NCBI GenBank assembly: GCA_029582165.1
Contig: CM055893.1
Location: forward strand, 25,333,179 to 25,397,178
Length of the DNA stretch: 64,000 nucleotides
Reading direction: 5' to 3'
DNA from: Portulaca oleracea
Lineage: Eukaryota; Streptophyta; Magnoliopsida; Caryophyllales; Portulacaceae
Shown: positions 45,674 through 56,283 of the stretch, one piece after another
How positions within the stretch are numbered: the stretch's first letter is position 1
How the letters are laid out: each line of letters starts with the position of its first letter
Made by a program: the position numbers and the translations under genes
Notes under the pieces: model-generated
Database searches by the model: none
Told to the model about the DNA's origin: nothing
Seen by the model: only the letters and a program-made list of their open reading frames with translations

Positions 45674-46766
45674 ATGGCCGGAACTAGCAAAACACCACAG
45701 GAAGTCTTAGAATAGACTTTAAAAGAAAAAGAAGAAGTAGAGTCGAAAATGAAATTCTTAAGTGAGCAATTGCAGTATTATATGAGATTGCATAGAAATG
45801 AGTTAAATAGGAAGACTGATGAAGAGATGGATGAAAGAGAAGGTGAGAATCCTTTTAGTAGGACAGGGATAGGAGGTCGAGGTCCTAGGCCCACACACAG
45901 AAGAAGGAGAAGAGTTAGAAAATCACCCAGGATTAGTGAACCAGAAGAAAACAGTGAAATGGAATAAAGGAGGAAAGACAGGAGGATAGAGAAGTTAGAT
46001 TTCAAGATTGATATACCTGAGTATGCAGAGGAGTTAGATCCTGATGTTTTCCTAGATTGGTTGCAGATAGTAGAAAGGGTTTTTGACCTAAAGGAGGTTT
46101 CAGAAGAGAATAAGGTAAAGCTAAAACTAAAAAAAATATGCTTCTACTTGGTGGACTAATCTGCAGAGAAGGAGAATGGAGATTGGAGAGGACAGGGTGA
46201 GCACTTGGAATGAGATGAGGCAGAAATTGAAAGAAAAGTTCCTTCCAGATAACTATATGAAGGAAAACTACTTCAAGCTACAACATTTAGTGCAGGGAAG
46301 CAAATCTGTGGAAGACTATACTAAGGAGTTTGAGCACTTGCTTTGGAAGTGTAATATGCAAGAGAATGAAGTGCAAACTTATATCAGATATCTTGCAGGT
46401 TTAAATGAAAGTATCAAGAATCTTGTTGAGCTGCAGGTTTATGATTCACTTGATGAGTTAAGCTCTTTAGCTCATAAAGTGGAGCAACGGAAGAAGGCTA
46501 GAGTGAAAGGGTACAGCAGCAGATACCCAGCCAAACCTTATGCCCCAGCTAAGCTAAATCCTTACAAACCCTACAATCCCCTACAAAGATCCTATCCACC
46601 CCCACCCCCACCTCAAGCCAGACATCCAACCCCAAGACCCCGATAAAATCAGCCACAAAATTCTCCACAAAGAACCCTAGCACCTATCAGCATAACCTAC
46701 CCAGAGAGAAGGTGTTTCAGGTGTCAAGGACTAGGGCACGTTGCCTCAGAATTTCTAAACAAGAGA
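45674..46766 (+). pseudogene. Reina/CRM-like gag
   Basis: ATG at 45674 (MAGTSKTPQEVLE) is followed by a TAG at 45713, where a Gln codon would be expected. 45749-45967 continues (FLSEQLQYYMRLHRNEL) with an Arg-rich segment; another stop stands at 45965. A frameshift near 46130 moves the capsid part (VSTWNEMRQKLKEKFLP, 46176-46646) into another frame. The zinc knuckle near 46710 reads CFRCQGLGHVASEF: the last Cys is Phe, so it is probably non-functional. Confidence 0.85.
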
Positions 46767-49055
46767 ATGGTTACTCTTGCTGAGTACCAAGCAGCTTTGT
46801 TTATTGATCCTGAACATATGCAGGGAGATGAACAGGATTATGAAAAGCCTGAACATGATCTAGTTTATGATGATGATGCTATAGAAGAAGGTCTAGATGA
46901 GGGAGAAATACTTATGATCAGGAGAGTTCTGAGTAACTCAGTAGTAGAAGAAGTAGAAGAGCAGAGGGAGAATATCTTTCATACAAGGTGTACCATTGGA
47001 GAAAAGGTATGCTCTATGATTGTAGACAGTGGGAGCTGTACCAATGCAGCCTCCAGCACCATGGTGAAGAAGCTAAATCTGGAAACCAAGCCCCAGCCAG
47101 CTCCATACACCATCTAGTGGCTCAGCTCAGGGAAAGGTATCCAAATCTCTACTAGATGCCTTGTTAGTTTTTCAATTGGGCAGTCATACAAAGATGAGGT
47201 CTGGTGTGATGTTTTGCCAATGGATGCATGTCATTTGCTTTTGGGTCGACCTTGGTCGTATGATAGATCAGTGAGTCATTGTGGTAGAGCCAATACATAT
47301 ACCCTTACCATGAACCATAGAAAGATCATTCTTACCCCCATGAAACCCTCACAAATAGCGAAGAAATCCAAGAACCTGTGTCTTGAACCTAGTCTTGATG
47401 TGTTGGTTTTATCTGATCATCATGAGTTTAGCACACAAAGAGACTTAATCCTTCTAGACCTTGAAGAAACCCCAACCCCACAAAATAACCACCCCTTATT
47501 CCTACCCTTACTTCAACAGTTTCAGCATGTGTTTCCTGATGAAATGCCACCTGGTTTGCCACCAAAAAGGGATATCCAGCACAAAATTGACCTAGTGCCT
47601 GGATCAGTGTTGCCTAATAAGCCAGCTTATAGGATGACACCAGTAGATACCAATGAGATACAGAGGCAGGTGGATGAGTTGTTGGAAAAGGGAATGATTA
47701 GGGAAAGTCTGAGTCCATGTGTAGTACCAACCTTGTTAGTGCCTAAAAAGGATGGAAGTCAGAGGATGTGCATAGATTACAGGGCTATTAACAAGATCAC
47801 AATCAAGTATAGGTACCCCATACCTAGGCTTGAAGATATGTTGGATGAGTTATATGGGTCAGCAGTCTTTTCTAAGATAGATTTGAGGAGTGGATATTAT
47901 CAAATAAGGATCTATGAGGGAGATGAGTGGAAAACAACATTCAAGACCAAGGGAGGTTTGTTTGAGTGGTTGGTCATGCCTTTTGGCCTGACTAATGCCC
48001 CGTCTACATTCATGAGACACATGAATCAGGTCCTGAAACCACTCATAGGCAAGAGTGTTTTTGTGTACTTTGATGATATTCTTGTCTATAGCAGGTCTGA
48101 GCAAGAGCATGTCAAGCATTTGTAAGAAGTTTTAGAAATTCTGAGCAAGGAGTAGTTGTTTGGAAATATCAAGAAGTGTTACTTCTTTACATCCCAAGTG
48201 AACTTCGTAGGGTACATTGTCACAGCAGTAGGTATCGATGTTGATGAGGAAAAGATCAAGGTAATTAGGGAGTGGCCTGTGCCCACTTCTATTTAGCAAG
48301 TCAGGAGCTTTCATGGCCTGGCTCCATTTTATAGAAGATTTGTCAAAAATTTCAACACCATTTTGGCCTCAATGACTGAAGTGGTGAAAAGGAAGTCCAT
48401 TATTTGGACAACAGCAGCCCAGAAAGCCTTTGATGAAGTGAAGGAGAGGCTTACTTCAGCCCCAGTTCTAGCACTACCCAGCTTCAGTAAAATTTTTGAA
48501 GTAGAATGTGATGCTTCAGGTGTTGGCATAGGAGCAGTATTGACCCAGGAGGGCAAGCCAGTTGCCTATTTCAGTGAGAAGTTGAATGATGCATAGAGGA
48601 AGTACAACACCTATGACAAAGAGTTCTATGCTATCATTAGAGCTCTTCAGCACTGGAGACACTACCTTATTGTAGCAGAGTTCATTCTACACAGTGATCA
48701 TGAGGCCTTGCAGTTCATTCAAGGACAGCACAAGCTCAACACCAGGCATGCTGCTTGGGTCGAGTTCATGCAGTAGTTTCACTTCATGATCCACCACAAA
48801 TTAGGAGTGCTGAACAAAGGAGCAGCTGCATTGAGTAGGAGGTATATGTTGCTTCATATACTTGATTCTAGAACTGTTGGTTTTGAGCATTTGAAAGATT
48901 TGTATCAGGAGGATGATGACTTTAAGCAGGTGTACCAGAAGTGCCAGCAGCAACCTTAGGGTCTGTATCACATAGACCAAGGTTATTTGTTCAAGGGAAA
49001 CAGACTGTGTGTTCCCAAGAGTAGCTTCAAGGAGTTGTTGATCTTAGAAATTCAT
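46767..49055 (+). pseudogene. Reina/CRM-like protease, reverse transcriptase and RNase H
   Basis: Protease: MIVDSGSCTNAAS (intact D-S-G, near 47020). TAG at 47115 interrupts, and the same frame resumes through [12 protein letters not shown]. Reverse transcriptase: [45 protein letters not shown] and the catalytic YFDDILVYS (about 48067). Stops occur at 48123 and 48294. RNase [19 protein letters not shown] (48500) and later [15 protein letters not shown]. The sequence ends within the integrase zinc region at EIHD (49050). Catalytic residues are preserved and stops are few, so decay is moderate. Confidence 0.88.
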
Positions 49056-49340
49056 GATGTGTGGCTAGATCCCAAACTTAGTTTAGGGATTTGCCTCTAA
49101 TATGTTAGTTTGATTGTGATTAGTGCTTTATTTACTATCTTTGCAATTGCATGATGAATTTCCATCTTTTGCCACAAGATTGAATTGATGTGAGATTTGA
49201 GAGAATCCCATCTCTATGTTTATTGGGAATTAAGTAGACTTTGAGAGAAGAGGCTTAATTCTAGTGTGATTGGTGGATTTTACAATCTGGGTACGAGAGT
49301 ATTTTAGGTTGTAATTAGGGGAGACATCGATGAAATCGCA
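49056..49340 (+). other. Unassigned stretch between two element remnants
   Basis: About 285 bases between the truncated gypsy element and a copia fragment. It has no open frame. Parts (GACTTTGAGAGAAGAGGC, GGTTGTAATTAGGGG) look like LTR sequence, but no matching LTR in this window was found. Confidence 0.35.
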
Positions 49341-49630
49341 ATTCTACTTATGCCTAAACGCCACACAAGAAGCACAAGACTCATGGTACGTAGAGAGGGG
49401 TTGTTGCAACCATATGACGGGAAATTGAGAATCCCTCGTGGAGCTGAATGAAGACATAAAATCCAACATCACGCTTAGCGATGGGAGAACACGTGAAGCC
49501 GCCGGCAAGGGAACAATCACAGTAAAGGCAAAAAACGGCTCGACCAAGTATATTCAAGACATCCTATACGTAGCTGGGCTAGCTCATAATATCCTAATTG
49601 TGGGCCAACTCCTTCAAAAAGGGTATCAGG

Positions 49631-50998
49631 TCATGTATGCAAGCTCACAAAGATCAGAGTAGTGCACTTATAATACACCACACAGGAACATATACACACT
49701 GCAGTTGAATTTAAACAAAGCTAATTGGATGCAATTAGCTGGACTAGATGACAAACCGATGGAAATTGAAAAGGATAAACTTGTATTCACTCTGATACAG
49801 AGACACCACAGAATAAACACAAGGGCAAAGGACTTAGCTACCTCAGCAGATACAGACACACCACTACTGAAGCAATCAAGCTCTACACACACCACTAGGA
49901 ATGCCAGCTCCTAGATACTGAAGTAGATTTAACCCAAATGAGAGTTTGTTGACACTCACAAACGAGAGGCTCAACTAAGGCACTCAGAATGCTATTGAAA
50001 ATATCACTGATTAGTTTGCAAGCTGCTGAATACATCCTTATATATAGCTAATCCTAAAACAGTTTGATTAGAGGTACTTAATTGAAGTAACCTGCTATCC
50101 TCCCTGATAACCTAGTTGTTGAACTAAACTAGATACATTACATTAAAATTTATACTAACTAATACAATCCGGCAGTAACTAAAAATACAAAGGAAAGTAA
50201 AGCTGGTTTCTGATTGGACCAAAATCCCAAAGGATGGCAATTCTGGCCAATCAAGACCTTTTCTAGCTTGGAGGCTAATTTTAAGTTACCTCAGTAACTT
50301 TCTTGGGCGTTTCTTAAACTATATGTAATCTCAATATTTAAGGAAGGCTTGGAAAGACTTAAATAACCCTCATTGTAGCTGAACAACATAACTTGGCCTC
50401 AGAACTGAGGTTCTGGAAAAACTGATAACAAACAACCACGGCAGGGTTGCTTGTTCTGGTGCTTGTAACTTAGTGTCTTCTTGCTTGAACATGCTGAGAC
50501 TTGCTTGGGACTTGAAAATTGCATGTCAAGGAATAAAAATATCCTAGGGACCTTTGGCTGAATCTCGCTCAATCCATAGTTATAGAATTGAGAAAGATGC
50601 ATGCTTGGACTGATTCTGCTGGGAACTGTATTTGACCTAAATGGCCAATGCTAGTGGAATGGATGGTTGTGCTGTCAAGGACTTGCTTGATTAATGTGTA
50701 ACAAGCCTGGATGGATGATGTTGGTGGACTGGTGGCTGCTGAAGAACCCTTGGTCTGCTGCTGAGAATGGAAGCCTGCTATTTCTGCTTGAATTGCTCCA
50801 ACAGCTACTGAGTTTGGCACAGCAAGGCTTGTTGCTGACAATGCTGGTGCTGAAGTTACTGGTATAGCCTCCTTCGGTGATGAAGATGATGAAGAAGTTG
50901 CTCGATCTGCTAGTATTGTTGAATCATCTCCCATTCCTTGGTGTGGTTCTGCTGATGATGCTTGATCTGCATCTCGACTTGCTGGATGGTCTCCATCA
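49631..50998 (-). repeat. 3' LTR of the inverted gypsy derivative
   Basis: 1368 bases. On the plus strand it runs TCATGTATGC (expected TGATGTATGC) to TCTCCATCA. The end of pol reads into this LTR: the minus-strand frame 51111-50569 (180 codons, from EDYGGSSTFNITNLRPY) crosses the LTR border at 50998, and its last about 143 codons are LTR-encoded and Ser/Gln/Thr-rich. Confidence 0.88.
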
Positions 50999-51877
50999 TC
51001 CTCCCCAGGTTGAGGAAAGTTTGTCTTCAAACTTGGAAGGTCTTCATGCTCTGAAATATAGGGCCTTAAATTTGTAATGTTGAAAGTGGAACTCCCTCCA
51101 TAATCCTCCAAAGATCTAACTTATAGGCATTGTCTCCTATTTTCTCCAGGACTTCAAATAGGCCATCTGCTCTGGAACTAACTTGCCTCTCCTCTTTGCT
51201 GGAAACATGTCCTTCCTTAGATGTATCCACACAAGATCTCCTGGTTGGAAAATCACCTTTTTCCTGTGCTTATTGGCTGAAGTAGCTGCCTGCTCAGAAT
51301 ACTTAGTGATTTTCTCTCTAACCTGCTGGTGAAGCTTCTTGATCATCTCTGTATGTGTACCTGCTTCATAACTGAACTTTACAGAATTGGTTAGAGGAGA
51401 TAAATCCAAAGGAGAGATAGGATTTCTCCCATGTACCACCTGAAATGGAGAAAGGCGAGTTGCCTTTGAAAGGGCTCTATTGAATGCAAGTTCCAAGACA
51501 TCAGGATCTAGTTCCCCTGCATATTCAAGTATATCAATCTTAAAATCTAACTTCTCTATCCTCTTGTCTTCACTCCTTTCCTCCTTTTCACTCTCACTAT
51601 TTTCTTCTTGCTCACTGATCCTAGGTGACCTCCTAACATATCTTCTTCTTCTGTGTGTAGGCCTAGGACCTCAACCTCCTCTCCCTGTCCTACTAAAAGG
51701 ATTCTCACCTTCTCTTTCCTCATACTCTTCATTAGTCTCCTTATTAAGCTCGGTTCTATACAATCTCATATAATACTATAGTTGTTCACTCAAGAATTTA
51801 ATTTTTTGCTCCATTTCCTCTTTTTCTTTTAAGGTCTGTTCTAAGACTTCCTGAGGTGTTCTACTAGCTCCGGCCAT
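50999..51877 (-). pseudogene. Gag N terminus fused in frame to integrase C terminus
   Basis: On the minus strand, gag starts at ATG 51877 and carries the same KFLSEQL and Arg-rich segments as the plus-strand relative. Two stops (TAG for a Gln codon near 51778, TGA for an Arg codon near 51673) interrupt it. Near 51500 gag sequence (ELDPDV) passes directly into the integrase C-terminal region (ELAFNRALSKATRLSPFQVV, then PGDLVWIHLRKDMF) without a frame change. Protease, RT, RNase H and the integrase core are absent. A frameshift near 51130 separates the last part (RPYISEHEDL). Confidence 0.85.
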
Positions 51878-51932
51878 CTCAATTAATCACAAACAACACA
51901 CTCCAAGATAGAACACAACTCTGGTACCAAGA

Positions 51933-53302
51933 TGATGTATGCAAGCTCACAAAGATCAGAGTATTGAACTTACAATACACCACACAGGAACACACACACA
52001 CTGTAGTTGAATTTAAACAAAGCTAATTGGATACAATTAGCTGGACTAGATGACAAACCGATGGAAACTGAAAACGGTAGACATGTATTCACTCTGATAT
52101 AGACACACTACAGAATAAACACAAGGGCAAAGGACTTAGTTACCTCAGCAGATATAGACACACCACTATTGAAGTAATCAAGCTCTACACACACCACTAG
52201 GAATACCAGCTCCTAGATACTGAAGTAGATTCAACCCAAATGAGAGTTTGCTGACACTCACAAACGAGAGGCTCAACTAAGGCACTCAGAATGGTATTGA
52301 AAATATCATTTATTAGATTGCAAGCTGCTGAATACATCCCTATATTTAGCTAATCCTAAAACAATTTGATTAGAGGTACTTAATTTAACTAACCTGCTAA
52401 CCTCCCTGATAATCTAGTTATTGAACTAAACTAAATACATTACATTACAGTTTATACTAACTAATACAATCCAGGAATAATTGAAAATACAAAGGAAAGC
52501 AAAGTTGGTTTCTGATTGGACCAAAATCCCAAAGGGTGGCAATTCTAGCCAATCAAGACCTTTCCTGGCTGGGAGGGTAATTTTAAGTTACCTTAGTAAC
52601 TTTCCTGGGCTTTTCGTAAACTAGATGTAATCTCGATAGTTTAAGGAAGGCTGGGAAAGACTTAAATAACCCTCATTGTAGCTGAACAAAATAGCTTGGC
52701 CTCAGAACTGAGGTTCTGGAAAAACTGATAACAAACAACCACGACAGGGTTGCTTGTTCTGGTGCTTGTAACATAGGGCCTTCTTGCTTGAACATGCTGA
52801 AACTTGCTTGGGACTTGAAAATTGCATGTCAAGGAACAAAAATCTCCTAGGGACCTTTGGCTGAATCTTACTCAATCCATAGTTACAGAATTGAGAAAGA
52901 TGCATGCTTGGACTGATTTTGGTGGGAACTGTATTTTACCTGAATGGCCAATGCTGGTGGAATGGATGTGTGTGTGCTGGCCAAGACTTGCTTGATTAAT
53001 GTGTAACAAGCCTGGATGGATGATGTTGGTGGACTGGTGGCTGCTGAAGAACCCTTGGTCTGCTGCTGAGAATGGAAGTCTGTTGTTTCTGCTGGAATTG
53101 CTCCAACAGTTGCTGAGTTTGGCACAACAAGGCTTGTTGCTGACAATGTTGGTGCTGAAGTTGCTGTGTAGCCTCCTTGGGTGATGAAGATGATGAAGAA
53201 GCTGCTCGAGCTGCTGCTATTGCTGAATCATCTCCCATTCCTTGGTCTGGGTCTGTTGATGATGTTTCATCTATTGTTGGACTTGCTGGATGGTCTCCAT
53301 CA
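51933..53302 (-). repeat. 5' LTR of the inverted gypsy derivative
   Basis: 1370 bases, on the plus strand from TGATGTATGCAAGC to TCTCCATCA, and very similar along its length to 49631-50998. The two copies carry the same Ser/Gln-rich frame, here interrupted. Confidence 0.9.
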
Positions 53303-54564
53303 TCAGGTGAACTTTGATGAAGATAGATGTATCATAATTGACAAAAATTGAAGATGCACCAAGTGATAGCATCGATCACAATGGAGCCCAACAGGATTTT
53401 CCCCTTATCAATGCCAACGAAGGAGAAGGTGGCCCTCAGCTCCATCACGGATGCCACAACCTTATGGCATCAAAGGTATGACCATCTAAACCTTGATAGT
53501 CTTAAAGTCTTGAAGCGAAAGAACATGGTTATTGGTTTGTCCATAATAGAAAACAAAAGGAATATATGTGAGGGCTACATAATGGGAAAAATGCATAGAT
53601 TACCATTTACTAAAACCACGTGGAAAGCTAAAGCCCCCCTACAGCTGGTACATGCCGATATTTGGAGTCCAGCACGTAATCCTAGCTTGGGTGGCAAAAG
53701 ATACTTCTTATTGTTCGTGGATAACTACACTCGCATGATGTGGGTGTCCTTCCTCAAACAACAGTCAGAAGCATTCTCATATTTCCAACAATTTAAGGCC
53801 CTTACGGAAAAACAAAGTGGGTACAATATCAAAACATTGAGGACGGACTGTGGGAGATAATTCCATTAGAATGAGTTCGATGATTACGGTCGAAAACATG
53901 GCATCAAAAGGGAACTCACAATAAGACGCACTCCACAACAAAATGGAGTTGCAGAGAGGAAGAACAGAACAATAGTTGAGATGGCCCGCAGCATGTTGCA
54001 AAGAAAAATGTTCCAAAGAACTTTTGGGCGGAAGCAGTAAATACAACCGTCTAAATTCTCAACCTGTCTCCCACAAAGGTAGTTTCAAGTAGTAAACTCA
54101 AGGGGTAAACAGATAGTGATTGGGTCGGGTCTATTGATGATCGAAAAAGTACAAGTGCATATTTGTTCCAACTCGGTTCCAATGCTATCTGTTGGACATC
54201 CAAGAAGCAGCCAACCATAGCATTGTCAAGTGCAGAAGTGGAGTACATTTCACCTACAGGTGCAACATGTGAAGCATTATGGTTGGGAAGATTATTGCGG
54301 GATCTACAACAAGGCAATGAAGAACCAACGCCACTCTCTGTGACAACATGTCAACAATAGCAATAACGAAGAATCCAGTTTTCCACAGTCGCACGAAGCA
54401 CATTGAGATTAGACATCACTTCATTCACGAACTCGTGGACAAAGGTGAAATCAAGCTAGAGTTTTGCAGAACGGGTGAACAACTGGCAGTCATATTCACA
54501 AAAGCGTTTCCAAGTGAGAAGTTCAATAGATCGGAGTTCGAGATTTTTCTAAATTAAGGGATAG

Positions 54565-54885
54565 TGTTAAAAATCAAAAATAATCTAGAAAAATCTTGAA
54601 AAGAAGCCTTAGAAAAATCCCTAGAAAGTTCTAGATAATTTGAGGAGATATTATTGTAGCATACTCTAGATTCTTCCTTTCTAGATTTTTCTTTTCTAGA
54701 TTTTTCCTACCACCACCTCCTTTCTACAAGCATAAATAATAGGGTGTGGGGCTTTCATTTGCATCAATCATCAACAAGAGTTGTAAGCAATTCTCCCTCC
54801 ATCAATAAGAAAAGTTTCTCCTTGATACAATCCTTCCTCCATTTCCACAAAACACTTTTACCTTCAAACACTCAAAAACCTAACA
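54565..54885 (+). repeat. 3' LTR of the copia remnant
   Basis: 321 bases, TGTTAAAAATC to ACCTAACA, preceded by the short purine tract AAGGGATAG and right after the RNase H end. A TATA-like CATAAATAAT lies at 54730. The 5' LTR is not in the window, which means the left end of this element was lost. Confidence 0.8.
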
Positions 54886-54904
54886 GAACAGATGTAAGAT
54901 AGAG

Positions 54905-54917
54905 TGGTGGGGGAGAG

Positions 54918-54962
<45 letters not shown>

Positions 54963-55120
54963 AAAACGGGTGCAATGGAGAGAGTGGTGGAGAGCCTGGT
55001 TCATTTTTTTCTACCAAAAAAGTCGTGGAAGAGAGAGAAATGAGAGAGAGAGTAAGGAGTATTCAAATCGGTGCGTAAGAGAGAATGGTAGAGGGAGAGA
55101 AAGAAGGGAGAAAGAATGAA

Positions 55121-55167
<47 letters not shown>

Positions 55168-55170
55168 GGA
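54905..55170. repeat. (GA)n microsatellite region
   Basis: Two nearly pure GA tracts at 54924-54960 and 55117-55160, with GA-rich, imperfectly duplicated sequence between. Arg/Glu-rich frames here are repeat artefacts. Confidence 0.92.
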
Positions 55171-56283
55171 GAAAATGATTTTCTTTATGATGGAGTCAAA
55201 AAATAGTTTACAAAGGGGTGGGGGGAAATCATTTTTTTGTAAATGATTTTCTCCATTTTTTGATCACCAAACACCGGAACATAGGAAAATCATTCTCCAG
55301 AAAATGATTTTCATCCCAACCGAACACACCTAATTGTAAATTTAATTCTTGAAATTAGATAGCACAAATAAATAGTTATAACCTGAATTAGGATAAATAT
55401 CTGCGAAAAGACGTGGCCCGAATTGGGCAACCCCCTGGATTCACATCCAAGGCCATGCGCCCTTCAAGTGATAAGCCAGTGGCCTTTCGTGGATCGAGAT
55501 GAGGAAAAGGGTCCAAACCACAGTAAGGTCATGTGGCCTTACTCGGTTGAACTCTATTTTCTCTCACTTTTCTCGTACAATAAATTGATATCATATTAGT
55601 AATATTACAATTTCTAACTATATTTTGTTTTTTTACAAATGGTACAATTTTTTCAAGAGGCAAAGAACTAACAAAAACTGATATAAAAATCTATAGAAAC
55701 TTTAATTTCCACCAGCCTAATGTAGTATACAAAGATAATTTTATAATAAAAAAATAGGTTTTCTTTATGTAATTGAATTTTGCATGATTAAGCAAACTCT
55801 TTGTTGAATATCAATAAATACTCTGCATAGTATGAGCTTGTTGTATTTATGTGGGAAGCAATGTGATGGAAGTATGAATGAATTAAGGGGGGGGGGGGGA
55901 AAAACATTTCAATTATATTAAAGATAGATAGATAGATATGGACTATTAGGAAAATACATAAAAAATTACGAGCAAACACTGGATGAAAATGTTCCGAGCA
56001 CAAAAGAGTGATTTCATGATATGCAACTTGATTCAGACAAATCAGTAAAAAGGCTCAAGAAGAATTAAGAAAAAGAAAAATCCAAGGATAAAAGAACTAA
56101 TCCTTATATTACAACTGGAAGAATCTATTAAATCCAACATTGAAGACTAGGATCCCATCAAATACGTAGACAATTATGAAAAGAAGTAAATAAGAGATTA
56201 AATAGTGAAGAAAAATGATGAATATAATGAGCTGGAAAGGAAAGAAAGGAAAAGAAGAAAGGGACGCAAATAAATGAATAGAC
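55171..56283. other. Intergenic region 3' of the SEO gene
   Basis: No gene seen. 55180-55320 has AAAATGATTTTC motifs in both orientations around CCAAACACCGG, a pattern seen in some MITEs, but ends could not be fixed. An 11-base G run stands near 55889 and a GATA tetramer repeat near 55923. The 3' untranslated region of the SEO gene must lie just below 56284; no certain polyadenylation signal was found. Confidence 0.5.

Larger units (their letters stand above)
44273..49055 (+). mobile_element. Truncated Reina/CRM-like Ty3/gypsy retrotransposon
   Basis: The element has a 5' LTR (44273-45617), primer site, gag, protease, reverse transcriptase and RNase H, and breaks off at the start of integrase near 49055. 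The order RT-RH-(INT) and the RT motifs identify Ty3/gypsy; the lineage is judged from the [17 protein letters not shown] segment. Two more LTRs of the same family occur in inverted orientation at 49631-53302. Confidence 0.88.
49631..53302 (-). mobile_element. Inverted gypsy deletion derivative, same LTR family as 44273-45617
   Basis: On the minus strand: 5' LTR 51933-53302, short interior 50999-51932, 3' LTR 49631-50998. The target duplication TCAGG is perfect (49626-49630 and 53303-53307). The purine tract CCTGGGGAGGA precedes the 3' LTR and a primer-like GGTACCAGAG follows the 5' LTR. The interior is only 934 bases, since an internal deletion joins early gag to late integrase. It depends on other elements for transposition and lies inside a copia remnant. 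Confidence 0.92.
49341..54556 (+). pseudogene. Ty1/copia remnant lacking reverse transcriptase, split by an inverted gypsy element
   Basis: Left piece 49341-49630: copia protease region in which the catalytic D-S-G site reads E-R-G (YVERGCCNHMTGN), then NITLSDGRTREAAGKG and LAHNILIVGQLLQKGY. The right piece resumes at 53308 after the insertion. It has pre-integrase WHQRYDHLNLDSLKVL (53467) with a CEGYIMGK motif in which the first Cys pair is degraded, the integrase core (LLFVDNYTRMMWVSF, LRTDCGR, PQQNGVAERKNRT), and then near 54090 RNase H directly (DDRKSTSAYLFQLGS, ALSSAEVEYISPTGA). The reverse transcriptase is deleted. The pol end is at about 54556. Confidence 0.85.

Noticed and set aside
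54904..55119. Arg/Glu-rich frame
   Set aside because: Translation of GA microsatellites.
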